Assembly: GCA_950097015.1 (NCBI GenBank)
Contig: CATNEN010000039.1
Coordinates: 11,440,001-11,504,000, forward strand
DNA length: 64,000 bases
Source of the DNA: Macrostomum hystrix
Lineage: Eukaryota > Platyhelminthes > Macrostomidae
Reading direction: 5' to 3'
Translations under genes and position numbers: made by a program
Shown here: one piece after another, positions 34,283 through 44,475 of the stretch
Layout of the letters: each line of letters opens with the position of its first letter
Numbering within the stretch: the first letter of the stretch is position 1
Notes under the pieces: model-generated
Told to the model about the DNA's origin: nothing
What the model saw: the letters and a program-made list of their open reading frames with translations, nothing else
Database searches by the model: none

Positions 34283-34655
34283 TACTCACACCACGCTACT
34301 CACATTAAGCTACTCACTCCAAGCTACTCACTCGAAGCTACTCACTCCAAGCTACTTACATTAAGCTACTCACTCCAAGCTACTCACTCTAAGCTACTCA
34401 CTCTAAGCTACTCACACCAAGCTACTCACTCTAAGCTACTCACTCCAAGCTACTCACTCTAAGCTACTCACACCAAGCTACTCACTCCAAGCTTCTCACT
34501 CCAAGCTACTCTCTCCAAGCTACTCACTCCAAGCTACTCACTCTAAGCTACTCACACCAAGCTACTCACTCCAAGCTTCTCACTCCAAGCTACTCACTCC
34601 AAGCTACTCACTCCAAGCTACTCACTCCAAGCTACTCACTCTAAGTACTCATTCT
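34283..34655. repeat. 14-bp minisatellite, AAGCTACTCACTCC
   Basis: About 26 copies with C/T and ACACC/ACTCC variants, lying between a decayed ATTCGAATA-rich stretch and the FREP copy C promoter region. Confidence 0.9.
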
Positions 34656-34659
34656 AATC

Positions 34660-35072
34660 TCTGTCGCAAGCTCAAGAGACAATGGATTTCGCTTCCTGCT
34701 TTCGCGCCTCCGTTTGTTCTCTAAGAGTTAAATTTCAAACAATGAGTCAACCCTAAAGCCGGAAGAAATAAAAATCAGATTTCAAAAAGTGTTCCTAAAA
34801 ACACAAACAGTTGTTTCAAAGCAACAAAAAAGATGAAGAAATCCGGATGTGCAACTTAGGCACTGCAGCATTCAAAAAAGTTCTGGTAACTAGCAGGTGA
34901 CTCTAACTGCGACTAGCAATTGTTGTTTGCAGCTCACGGGAACACTTTTTTGTCGAATTGAAAGTTGCCGGAGCTGCTGCATTGAAAATACCCATTGCAG
35001 AAAGGGGTATTTGAGTATAAAGCAGACTGTTAAGGAACAATAGAACAGCAGTGGATGAGCTAGAAATCTGCG
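34660..35072. promoter_or_regulatory. Upstream region of FREP copy C
   Basis: Contains GAGTATAAAGCAG (TATA-like, about 35013-35025), some 50 bases before the start codon. No other feature seen. A 76-codon minus-strand frame here is not convincing. Confidence 0.4.
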
Positions 35073-36068
35073 ATGCAAGCTAGGCTCATCTTTGCTGGCC
35101 TCTGCCTTGGCCTGGCTCAAGCCGCTGCTTCGGACTTCGCAGTCTCCGAGTGGCGAGCTCAGAGGGACGACCCCAATGAGTACCTACTTGAGAGGAAGGA
35201 CTTCGCATCGAGCAGCATCGAGTGCGCATCGAAAGCCAGTGAGAAGCACCAGGCCGTCTCCTTCTCTGGCGATGACGGCGCCTGTCGGATGCTGAGCTGC
35301 CGACTCGGCTGGAGCGGCTGCAGGAAGTGTCGGAACGCCGCGAACTCCAGCCTGCCTCAGCTGTTGGTGAGCGACTCGGGAATGAGCGGCACTGGATGAG
35401 TAGTTTGGGAGCTCACTACTGCACAACTGTGCACACCGATCTCATTCCAGGTGAGGCGACTCGACCGTCTCGGACCGAGCTGCTGCTGGCGCACATTCCA
35501 GCACCGAGTGGACGATTCTGTCGACTTCTACCGCAACTGGACAGACTACCTGTCTCAGTTCGGACAGGGCGAGGACGGGAACTTCTGGATGGGTCTGGAG
35601 GCGATTCACCAGCTGACTCGGGCAGGCGACAGGAGAGTGAGGTGGGAGATGAGCTCGTGGAACGGCAGCTGGTGGTGGTGGGAGAACTCCGTGTTCTCAG
35701 TCGAGGGCTCGGATCAAGGATATCGAGTGACAGTCGGCGACCAGGATGTCGACCGGTCCAACGTCATCCAGTGCCTGAAGACGTCCTCTCTATTCATGAA
35801 CAACCAGAAGTTCAGCACTTTTGATAACGATCAGGATAAAGCTGGTCACAACTGCGCCGCTGTGTTTAAGGGCGCCTGGTGGCACAATGATTGCCATTGC
35901 TTCAATCCGAACGGTGGGTATTTCAAGCCGCCGACCGCCCTCAACCTGCCCGCGAATCTGTGGGCCGTTGGAATCACCTTCTCGTCTCTTGTCCAAGTGT
36001 ACCCTTTGGACTACTTCTACTCAATGAAGACCTTCGAGTGTCTGATTCTGGACTTCTTTGACAAGTGA
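35073..36068 (+). CDS. Fibrinogen-related protein (FREP), copy C
   Basis: Exons 35073-35366 and 35451-36068 give 303 residues, with an 84-bp intron (GTGAGC to TTCCAG). Signal peptide MQARLIFAGLCLGLAQAAA, PAN-like segment (CRMLSCRLGWSGCRKC), then FReD: VDFYRNWTDYLSQFG, GNFWMGLEAIHQLT, DNDQDKAGHNC, FKGAWWHNDCHCFNPNGGYF. From HQAVSFSG to DNDQD it is almost base-for-base the same as copy A, intron included, although it lies about 30 kb away on the other strand. Both ends differ from A and B. AATAAA signals follow at 36264 and 36286. It is a secreted recognition protein by family; the ligand is unknown. Confidence 0.87.
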
Positions 36069-36344
36069 CTGCGGGTTTGCAGTCTCCAGAAAACTGGCAA
36101 GGGTGCAAAGTGGGTGGGTTAACAGCCAAGGGAACATTTTGGAAAAGACATTTCGCTTATTGCCAGATTTATAACAACTGCTAACAGCAGACAAAAACTA
36201 GTTCATTCTGTGAGCTCTCACTTGTACATCTTGTCCTGATAAGGATTAAGATGCAGGATTATCAATAAATTATCGAAGACACTGAAATAAAAATGAACTC
36301 TACCGATACAGAGATAAATCTCTTCTAGTTCGATCGTTTGACTC

Positions 36345-36895
36345 ATGACTTCACTGTCTCATCTCTCCACTGACTCATCTCTCCACCGTCTCATCTCTCC
36401 CGTCTCATCTCTCCACTGTCACATCTCTCCTCTGACTCATGTCTCCTCTGACTCATGTCTCCACTGACTCATCTCTCCACTGTCTCATCTCTCCCCTGTC
36501 TCATCTCTCCCGTCTCATCTCTCCACTGTCTCATCTCTCCACTGTCTCATCTCTCCACTGTCTCATCTCTCCCGTCTTATCTCTCCCCTGTCTCATCTCT
36601 CCCCTGTCTCATCTCTCCCCTGTCTCATCTCTCCCCTGTCTCATCTCTCCCCTGTCTCATCTCTCCACTGCCTCATCTCTCCCCTGTCTTTTCTCTCCCC
36701 TGTCTCATCTCTCCACTGCCTCATCTCTCCCCTGTCTCATCTCTCCCCTGTCTTTTCTCTCCCCTGTCTCATCTCTCCCCTGTCTTTTCTCTCCCCTGTC
36801 TCATCTCTCCCCTGTCTCATCTCTCCACTGCCTCATCTCTCCACTGCCTCATCTCTCCACTGTCTCATCTCTCCACTGTTTCATCTCTCGTGCTT
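36345..36895. repeat. 16-bp minisatellite, TCTCATCTCTCCCCTG
   Basis: About 34 pyrimidine-rich copies (variants CCACTG, CCCGTC, TCTTTTC). Because the repeat lacks stop codons it stays open in several frames, but these frames are not genes. It lies between FREP copy C and MEOX. Confidence 0.9.
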
Positions 36896-37283
36896 TGAAA
36901 CATCGGCACCTCAGTGCATTCTACTGACAAAGTTACTACGTCAAAATGAGCGGTTAGCTGTTAAAAAACAGGCAGACAAACAAGCTTTAGCTTAAATGAA
37001 GAGATTTTCAGCTTTCAAATGAGACAAAGCTTTTGAAAATCAGTTTCTACAGTTTCCACATTCAGAGCTGGATTTTAAACTTGGTAACAAAGCTAGCTAT
37101 CTAATTGTTCGAGGTCGCCCGCCAAGCCCTACTGGGTGCGCAGCCAATCAGCAACTGCTACCTGGGGTCTGGGCAGGGGAGCTAGGTCAGCGGGTTTATT
37201 AACAGTAGAATCTGCAAATTCTGGACATTAGAAAACTAACAGACGACCTCAACAGCTACTTCCCAATCAGCAAGCGAACTCTC
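36896..37283. promoter_or_regulatory. Upstream region of MEOX
   Basis: No repeat. Contains TTTATTAACAG about 80 bases before the ATG and a TCAGCAAC/AATCAGCAAGC-rich leader. It is the presumed promoter/5' UTR; no site can be assigned firmly. Confidence 0.3.
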
Positions 37284-40200
37284 ATGGATCAGCGACTTTG
37301 CCCCACTGCCAATTTAGCCAACGGACACATGCTGCCATGGCTGCAGCAACAGCAGCAGCACCACGGATTCCTGACCTACGCAGAATCTTGCCTGTCGGCT
37401 AGAATGAATCCAGCAATGGGCTTTCAGCAGCAGCAGCAGCAGCAGCAGACTTACTTTACACTGAACGGTAAGTATGCGTCATTTTGACCATAGGTCCCTG
37501 AGCTCGATTCTGCGGCGAGGCTACATTACTTTGGGACGCAATCCCAGTGTCGCAGAGAAGGCTTGGGGGCTTGTCGAAGGCACAGTGAGAGTGTACACTG
37601 CCTGACGGTGAGAAATTCAGGGCAGATGTACACACCTGTGTGAGTGTGTGCCTGCGTACAGTATCTGTGTGCGTGTGTGCTCAGGCGTGTGTGCTCAGGC
37701 GTGTGTGCTCAGGCGTGTGTGCTCAGGCGTGTGTGCTCAGGCGTGTGTGCTCAGGCGTGTGTGCTCAGGCGTGTGTGCTCAGGCGTGTGTGCTCAGGCGT
37801 GTGTGCTCAGGCGTGTGTGCTCAGGCGTGTGTGCTCAGGCGTGTGTGCTCAGGCGTGTGTGCTCAGGCGTGTGTGCTCAGGCGTGTGTGCTCAGGCGTGT
37901 GTGCTCAGGCGTGTGTGCTCAGGCGTGTGTGCTCAGGCGTGTGTGCTCAGGCGTGTGTGCTCAGGCGTGTGTGCTCAGGCGTGTGTGCTCAGGCGTGTGT
38001 GCTCAGGCGTGTGTGCTCAGGCGTGTGTGCTCAGGCGTGTGTGCTCAGGCGTGTGTGCTCAGGCGTGTGTGCTCAGGCGTGTGTGCTCAGGCGTGTGTGC
38101 TCAGGCGTGTGTGCTCAGGCGTGTGTGCTCAGGCGTGTGTGCTCAGGCGTGTGTGCTCAGGCGTGTGTGCCCCAGCGAAATGGGCAGAATTGTCTCCACG
38201 CTGGCTGCGGGTCTAGTGTCACCGAATGATGTGCCATTGCCCACAGCCCTCCTTAAATTATTATGTGCATATTATTATTATTATTAGTAGAAGTTAGTTG
38301 CTCATTCAATAGGCACTGACATTTTCTAAACAAGTCAAATTTCATTGCGTTAAATCTTACAATTGCTTGTAAGGGGCAGTTTTACTGCTTCACAGTGTCA
38401 ATTTTTTAATTTCTACAACTTTCTTCAAGAACAGCTTATTAGTTAAAACAGGCAGAAGAAAGAATTAAAGAATCGATCCAACTTTCTCGGAGCCAACAGA
38501 GATTAGTTTTCGGTTCATATTTACCCCTAACTTATTTTTTATGTATTAGAAAATTTGGTTTAACGAAAATCACTTGTAAAAAACACGGATTGCAGACTCG
38601 GACGAAAATTCCGCAGCTGCCGACAACTTCAGTCTGACCAGACAGTCGCTGAAGGACTTCGCCCTGACCCAGCAGCCACGGCTTCCGCCGTCGCCAACTC
38701 TGTCGCCGAAGCCCGACCTGCCCGCAGCTCAACGCGCGGGGGCAAAGCGACGCAAAGACCGGACAGCGTTCAGTCGAAACCAACTGGACCAGCTCGAGAG
38801 GCACTTTCTGGACAACAACTACCTGACCCGCCTGAGACGCTACGAGATCGCCGTGACGCTGAACCTCACGGAGAGACAGGTGAATCTGCGAGAACATTGG
38901 CTTTCCTTTTTTGCTGAGCATGCAGTTACGAATATGATTAATCAATAACGGGATTTCGAAAAACCCGTTAAATAGGTTTGGGATTTCGATAACTTGTCAA
39001 ACAGGTTTGGGATATCGATATAAGCTGTCTAGCAGGTTTGGGATATCGATAATCTGTCTAGCAGGTTTGGGATATCGATATAAGCTGTCTAACAGGTTTG
39101 GGATTTTGATGACTTGTCCAACAGGTTTGGGATTTTGATGACTTGTCCAACAGGTTTGGGATTTTGATGACTTGTCCAACAGGTTTGGGATTTTGATGAC
39201 TTGTCCAACAGGTTTGGGATTTTGATGACTTGTCCAACAGGTTTGGGATTTCGATGACTAGTCTAACAGGTTTGGGATGTCGAAATCTTGTCTAACAGGC
39301 TTGGGATTTCAAAGAACTGACTAACAGGTTTGGGATTTCGATAATCTGTCTAACAGGTTTGGGATTTCGAAAAGCTGTCTAACAGGTTTGGGATTTTGAT
39401 GACTTGTCCAACAGGTTTGGGATTTCGATAATCTGTCTAACAGGTTTGGGATTTTGATGACTTGTCCAACAGGTTTGGGATTTCGATAATCTGTCTAACA
39501 GGTTTGGGATTTTGATGACTTGTCCAACAGGTTTGGGATTTCGATAATCTGTCTAACAGGTTTGGGATTTCGAAAAGCTGTCTAACAGGTTTGGGATTTT
39601 GATGACTTGTCCAACAGGTTTGGGATTTCGATGACTTGTTCAACAGGTTCGGGATTTCGAAAAGCTGTCTAAGAGGTTTGGGATTTCGATATAAGCTGTC
39701 TAACAGGTTTGGGATTTTGATGACTTGTCCAACAGGTTTGGGATGTCGAAATCTTGTCTAACAGGCTTGGGATTTCAAAAAACTGACTAACAGGTTTGGG
39801 ATTTCGATGACTTGTCTAACAGGTTTGGGATTTCGATAACCTGTCTAACGGGTTTGTAAATTTATAAGCTGCTGTCTAACATGTCTTTGGTTTCCAGCAA
39901 TGAGTGTCTAACACCCTTGCGCAACTATGCCAGAAATAATTGTAAACTAACTGACCCCGCAACACGGAATGACGGCATTCGTGGACCAGACTTTTTACGA
40001 TGTGCCAAACGTCTGAACTTGGCGTTACTCGCGTAGATCGAAAGAATTTTTTCATTTTGATTCTAGCATAAGATTAACTGAAGGACTGCAGAAGCGATTT
40101 TTGTTAAAGAAATTCTAGTCAATTATTAGAGATGACACCAGAGAGACAATAAAAATACCTTTCACTGCGATTCAAATTCCTGCGAAATTGAAATATCTGA

Positions 40201-42554
40201 ATGTCGACGTAAGGGAGGATTCGCAATTCCAGAGGTGTGAAATTGTGGTCTCGGCTGTTACCATAGCGATGGGTCATTCTGAATTGCAAAGGGCCATCAA
40301 TCTTCGGACGGAGCGAAATCTGCATATGTATACCAGTCTGTGTTTTCCTGCCTGGCTTTGTGTTCCTTGCTGTGTCAAATAAGGTGTTGAACAATTGTGT
40401 TTCTCCAAGGAAAATAATTTCTCATTGTTGCAGTTTGAACAGCTGTATAATGGGTGCCAGCATTCTAGCTTGGCTGAAATTAAGGCTAAAAGAGAGAAAT
40501 TTTTCAAGCGGAGTCAGGATTAATCGAACCCCCGACCTTCAGGTCGTGAATCCGACGCTTAAACCACTAGCTACGCTTCAGCCCCCTCATATGAGACTTT
40601 AGCTGCTGTTAATGGCTAGGTTTAAAACCTCAGTTCTATAGCTTCATAAAAGTTGTGCAGTTTTAACTGCATGCAAAGTTTAACTTTTCATAGCTGAACC
40701 GCTATTGCTTTAGTAGGCGGAAGAAAGGAAAAAGAATGTGTTTGACAGGCAATTAGAAGACAATTTGTGGCACTTGTCTGCCAAACACTTGAAACTGCCA
40801 GATCCCAACACGGAGGTGTGGTTTGCGAGGTTAACAATATGCCATAGGTTCTATGCTAGCGAAATGAAATCTTACTGGGCATGTCTTGAAGCCAGGCAGG
40901 CTAGGAGGCGCACAAATCGATTCTCCCATCCCATTCTAACTGCGCTTAATAGCTGAATATTGCTTGCTTGCTTGCAAACAAATATTCCTTTAGTTGGAGA
41001 ATGCGTTAATTAGCACAGCAACCCGGGGCCAAGGTGTCTGGTGTGGGGCGGACACGTTGGTATCCAGGGCCAGGAAAGATTGAGCGAAGTTTTTAAGCGG
41101 AACTTTGACAGCCAAGCAAAATCCTCCGGTGCTAATTAATTAGCGCGAGATGCACAAGGCTTGCAAATTTCCTGAAGCAGCCATGGATTCAAAATAAGAG
41201 TTTGTTATCAATTGCACTTGGACAATAGGCCAACTTGGCTAACTTGTATGCCGCTGTAACCCAATTGTTCAAGTTGGGATATCTGTAAAAATATGCAAAC
41301 CTACTCATGCAATCGCTAATTTCAGGTCAAGGTGTGGTTTCAAAACAGACGAATGAAATGGAAACGAGTAAAAAGTAAGTTGCTTTATCGGCCATTGTTT
41401 AACAGTAGAAGGACCACACAATATCCCCCCTGGGGAAAAAAGCAGGGGGAATTTCAAATACCCACTGCCTACTTCACGATGCTCCCAAACCGAGTGGCTG
41501 ATTTTCGTCAAAGTCCGCCATATGGATCAACATTTTCCACACTTTACGATGAACAAACTTTTAAAGTGTTCCGAAGTCATCATCGTCGAGGTATTCAGGG
41601 ATTCTTGTCAAAAACCTTGTCGACGAGGACAGCTCTGTATAAACCTCTTTGGCAAATCTATATTGGTTCAAAAAATGTTGTTATGCAACCAATACAATAT
41701 AGCCAACAGCCGACCTCATGGTTACATGATAAAATATTGTGAGCAAAAAATTGTGAGCCGATGTTAATTGTGATTCAGGAAATTGTTTCATCAGAAAGAG
41801 CATTTTTTGCTTTTGCTCTGCGTTTTCATGGCAATCGGTTTCTGTTAGATCGATCAATTTAAATAAATGTGTATTTAAAATACCCCCCTGTAGTCCTTCA
41901 GTCAACTGTTCCCAGTCCACAATGACCTTCAGCCAACAGTTCCCAGTCCACAATGACCTTCAGCCAACAGTTCCCAGTCCACAATGACCTTCAGCCAAGA
42001 GTTCCCAGTCCACAATGACCTTCAGCCAACAGTTCCCAATTCACAATGTCCTTCAGCCAACAGTTCCCAGTACACAATTACCTTCAGTCAACTGTTCCCA
42101 GTCCACAATGACCTTCAGTCAACTGTTCCCAGTCCACAATGTCCTTCAGCCAACAGTTCCCAATCCACAATGACCTTCAGTCAACTGTTCCCAGTCCTCA
42201 ATGTCCTTCAGTCAACTGTTCCCAGTCCACAATGACCTTCAGCCAACAGTTCCCAATCCACAATGACCTTCAGCCAACAGTTCCCAGTCCACAATGACCT
42301 TCAGTCAACTGTTCCCAGTCCACAATGACCTTCAGTCAACTGTTCCCAATCCACAATGTCCTTCACTCAACTGTTCCCAGTCCACAATGTCCTTCACTCA
42401 ACTGTTCCCAGTCCACAATGTCCTTCAGCTGCGTCCTTGCATCCCAAAAGCCACACTCAAACCTGCAGGCACACCGCACTGTCAGAGACAGTCTCTGGCG
42501 GACAGCAACAGCGCTCAGGTTGGCCGACTGTCCGATGCAAGGCAAAGCTGTTGA
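37284..42554 (+). CDS. MEOX: MEOX-class homeobox transcription factor
   Basis: Four exons: 37284-37467, 38596-38879, 41326-41374 and, less surely, 42469-42554 (phases agree; 200 residues). Exon 1 has two polyQ runs. Exon 2 ends with most of the homeodomain: [39 protein letters not shown] (split here for length). Exon 3 gives [16 protein letters not shown]. The intron between ERQ and VKVWF sits at homeodomain position 44/45, a known ancient site. [13 protein letters not shown] plus KWKRVK is diagnostic of MEOX/Mox, a nuclear regulator of mesoderm and muscle. The last exon (STPHCQRQ ... ARQSC, stop) is chosen by phase after a CCTGCAG acceptor and is short; an alternative acceptor at 42427 is possible. 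All three introns are loaded with repeats. Confidence 0.9.
37490..38275 (+). repeat. tRNA-derived SINE with internally expanded satellite
   Basis: A SINE in MEOX intron 1. The head retains the B box (CCTGAGCTCGATTCTGCGGC); the body follows (GAGAAGGCTTGGGGGCTTGTC, GTGTACACTGCCTGACGG). At the GTGTGCGTGTGTGCTCAGG segment the copy is interrupted by a 35-copy tandem array (37671-38160). It then resumes with AATGGGCAGAATTGTCTCC, CTGCGGGTCTAGTGTCACC and CAGCCCTCCT, and an ATTATT tail. Confidence 0.9.
37671..38160 (+). repeat. 35 perfect copies of a 14-bp unit, GCGTGTGTGCTCAG
   Basis: 490 bases, exactly 35 units, with no mismatch seen by eye. The unit occurs once at the same place in other SINE copies. 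Three coding frames appear open ([14 protein letters not shown] repeats) only because 14 x 3 has no stop. Confidence 0.95.
38955..39885 (+). repeat. About 30-bp minisatellite in MEOX intron 2
   Basis: Some 30 copies of a unit starting TCTAACAGGTTTGGGATTTC or TCCAACAGGTTTGGGATTTT, with a variable end (GATGACTTG, GATAATCTG, GAAAAGCTG). The array begins about 75 bases after the intron donor. Its core TCTAACAGGT is shared with the 30.5-31.3 kb array. Confidence 0.9.
39890..41325 (+). other. Rest of MEOX intron 2, with a tRNA-like segment
   Basis: At 40513-40586, read on the minus strand, there is an A-box-like TAGCTAGTGGTTTAAGC and a B-box-like GGGGGTTCGATTAATCC. The T stem and acceptor stem do not pair, so it is a decayed tRNA or a second SINE type, not a working tRNA gene. 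Frames at 40188-40382 and 40738-40956 are not recognised. Confidence 0.35.
41444..41891. mobile_element. MITE with CAGGGGG ... CCCCCTG ends
   Basis: Ends CAGGGGGAATTTCAAATAC and GTATTTAAAATACCCCCCTG are inverted repeats. The interior is about 450 bases and matches the split copy at 28.2-29.4 kb and, more weakly, the short copy at 63.13-63.34 kb. No transposase. It sits in MEOX intron 3. A 136-codon frame over it (41332-41742) is only exon 3 running on into repeat. Confidence 0.7.
41893..42430 (+). repeat. 31-bp minisatellite in MEOX intron 3
   Basis: About 17 copies of a unit reading AGTCCACAATGACCTTCAG followed by CCAACAGTTCCC or TCAACTGTTCCC. Each copy ends in CTTCAG, an acceptor-like motif. 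The array ends directly before the proposed last exon region. Confidence 0.9.
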
Positions 42555-43212
42555 ATGCGCAGCGCCAAAAAGGCGTATATACGCATATCGTACTACTTCA
42601 CTATAGTAGTAGACTGATAAGTAAACGAGCGGTTCGGCAAGTGCTTTGTAAAAAATATTTAGTACTGAACATAAAATTTTTTTGTTTTGTTTAATACTAA
42701 AACTGCATGCAAATGGCATCACTAATTAGACATTACACCTGTAGCCAACATTTATCCAACCCAACATGCATAAAAATATATTTCCCGCGAATCAACCGAT
42801 TATTAAGAAAATAACTACTTGTTATTCTTGTCCAAATTATTTTGTTCAATTGTTTTATTTAATTTATTAAATCATTAATTTTGGAGGAAAAAGTCAAATC
42901 TTAATGTGCTTTGAGAAGCTTCAAGTCTATTAATTAAGGAGATTTAGAAAACGACTTCAACAAGGATAAGGGAATCAAAAATCTGTATGGATTGAAAGCC
43001 CTTTGGTTGGCTAAACCATAACAATTGACGGATGAGTTTCTTAATCAAGATAATCAACTTAGAAATTTCTATACAGTGCAGCCAGTCCACCTCAGTAATG
43101 CTATTTAGGCAATTACAAAAGTAAAAAATCTGTGCAAAAGTATTCTTTAAATTGACTGGAATAGTTTGTTTAAATCGATGAAGCCTTATAAACAAACAAT
43201 CGATCGATTTAG
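42555..43212. other. Region between convergent MEOX and nischarin 3' ends
   Basis: AT-rich, presumably both 3' UTRs. TTTATT at 42854 is an AATAAA for the minus-strand gene. No other feature. Confidence 0.35.
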
Positions 43213-44444
43213 TCAGGAAGGCACAAGACGACGATAGATTTCACTTCGGTCGGATTCTTCGACAAAGTCGATCATTAGTTTCGAAGCAGTCGATGCCGGG
43301 AAATAATACTGAACTGTCATACTTGCTGAGAAGCTGGTAGTAACGGATAAGATGGATGTCAGGGGAATGCAAAACTCCTGGTGGCACGCTGGCAGCCAGT
43401 CAGCTGGCAGCTGGGTAGATGAGGCACTGACAGCTGGCTGGTCAGTGTCCGATGGGATATTTCCGGCTGCTGGCTGGTCAGTGTCCGATGGGATATTTCC
43501 GGCTGCTGGCTGGTCAGTGTCCGATGGGATATTTCCGGCTGCTGGCTGGTCAGTGTCCGATGGGATATTTCCGGCTGCTGGCTGATCAGTGTCGGATGGG
43601 ATATTTCCGGCTGCTGGCTGATCAGTGTCCGATGGGATATTTCCGGCTGCTGGCTGATCAGTGTCGGATGGGATATTTCCGGCTGCTGGCTGATCAGTGT
43701 CCGATGGGATATTTCCCGTTTCTGGCTGATCAGTGTCCGATGGGATATTTCCGGCTGCTGGCTGATCACTGTCCGATGGGATATTTCCGGCTGCTGGCTG
43801 ATCACTGTCCGATGGGATATTTCCGGCTGCTGGCTGATCACTGTCCGATGGGATATTTCCGGCTGCTGGCTGATCAGTGTCCGATGGGATATTTCCGGCT
43901 GCTGGCTGGTCAGTGTCCGATGGGATATTTCCGGCTGCTGGCTGATCAGTGTCCGATGGGATATTTCCGGTTGCTGGCTGATCAGTGGCTTGTGCAATAT
44001 TTTCTTCTCTAGCTTGAGAGACTTCCGATAGAATATCCCCAGTTGGCGAATTGATTTTACGCCGATGCTGGCTAACCTCCTCAAACACAGGTTGATCATC
44101 AATGGATAACCGATGCCCGCTTGTGCCCAGCCAATTGGGTTCCATTCGGTCAGACTCTGATAGGCCGTGCAATCGATCGAAGTCTCGATCGGCATCGATC
44201 CGACGCAGCGGCGAGACAACAAGAACCAACACAGAGTAGGAGCGCGACTCGATGCTGACTGTCACTTCAACATTGCAGCCGCGAGCTGATCTGTTTGCCC
44301 GCCGAGCTGCCAGCTCCGAGAGAGTCAACGACGACCGAGCAGTCGATGTCTCAGCAGCAGCAGCAGCAGTGGCAGCTGAACTGGGAGCATCAGGCATTGG
44401 ATGCTCAGGACAAAACACGAGACGGGCGCAACATTTAAACGGTA

Positions 44445-44475
<31 letters not shown>

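Noticed and set aside
36439-36927. 162-codon frame of SSLPCLISPL repeats
   Set aside because: Stop-free pyrimidine minisatellite; several frames are open at once.
37640-38287. Long open frames encoding [14 protein letters not shown] repeats
   Set aside because: They are translations of the 14-bp satellite; all three frames are open for the same trivial reason and lie in a MEOX intron.
40513-40586. A minus-strand tRNA gene (Val-like anticodon CAC)
   Set aside because: Box motifs are present, but acceptor and T stems do not pair; more likely a tRNA-derived relic.
41332-41742. A 136-residue protein continuing from the MEOX homeodomain
   Set aside because: The frame runs past a strong GTAAGT donor into a MITE; the extension is repeat DNA.
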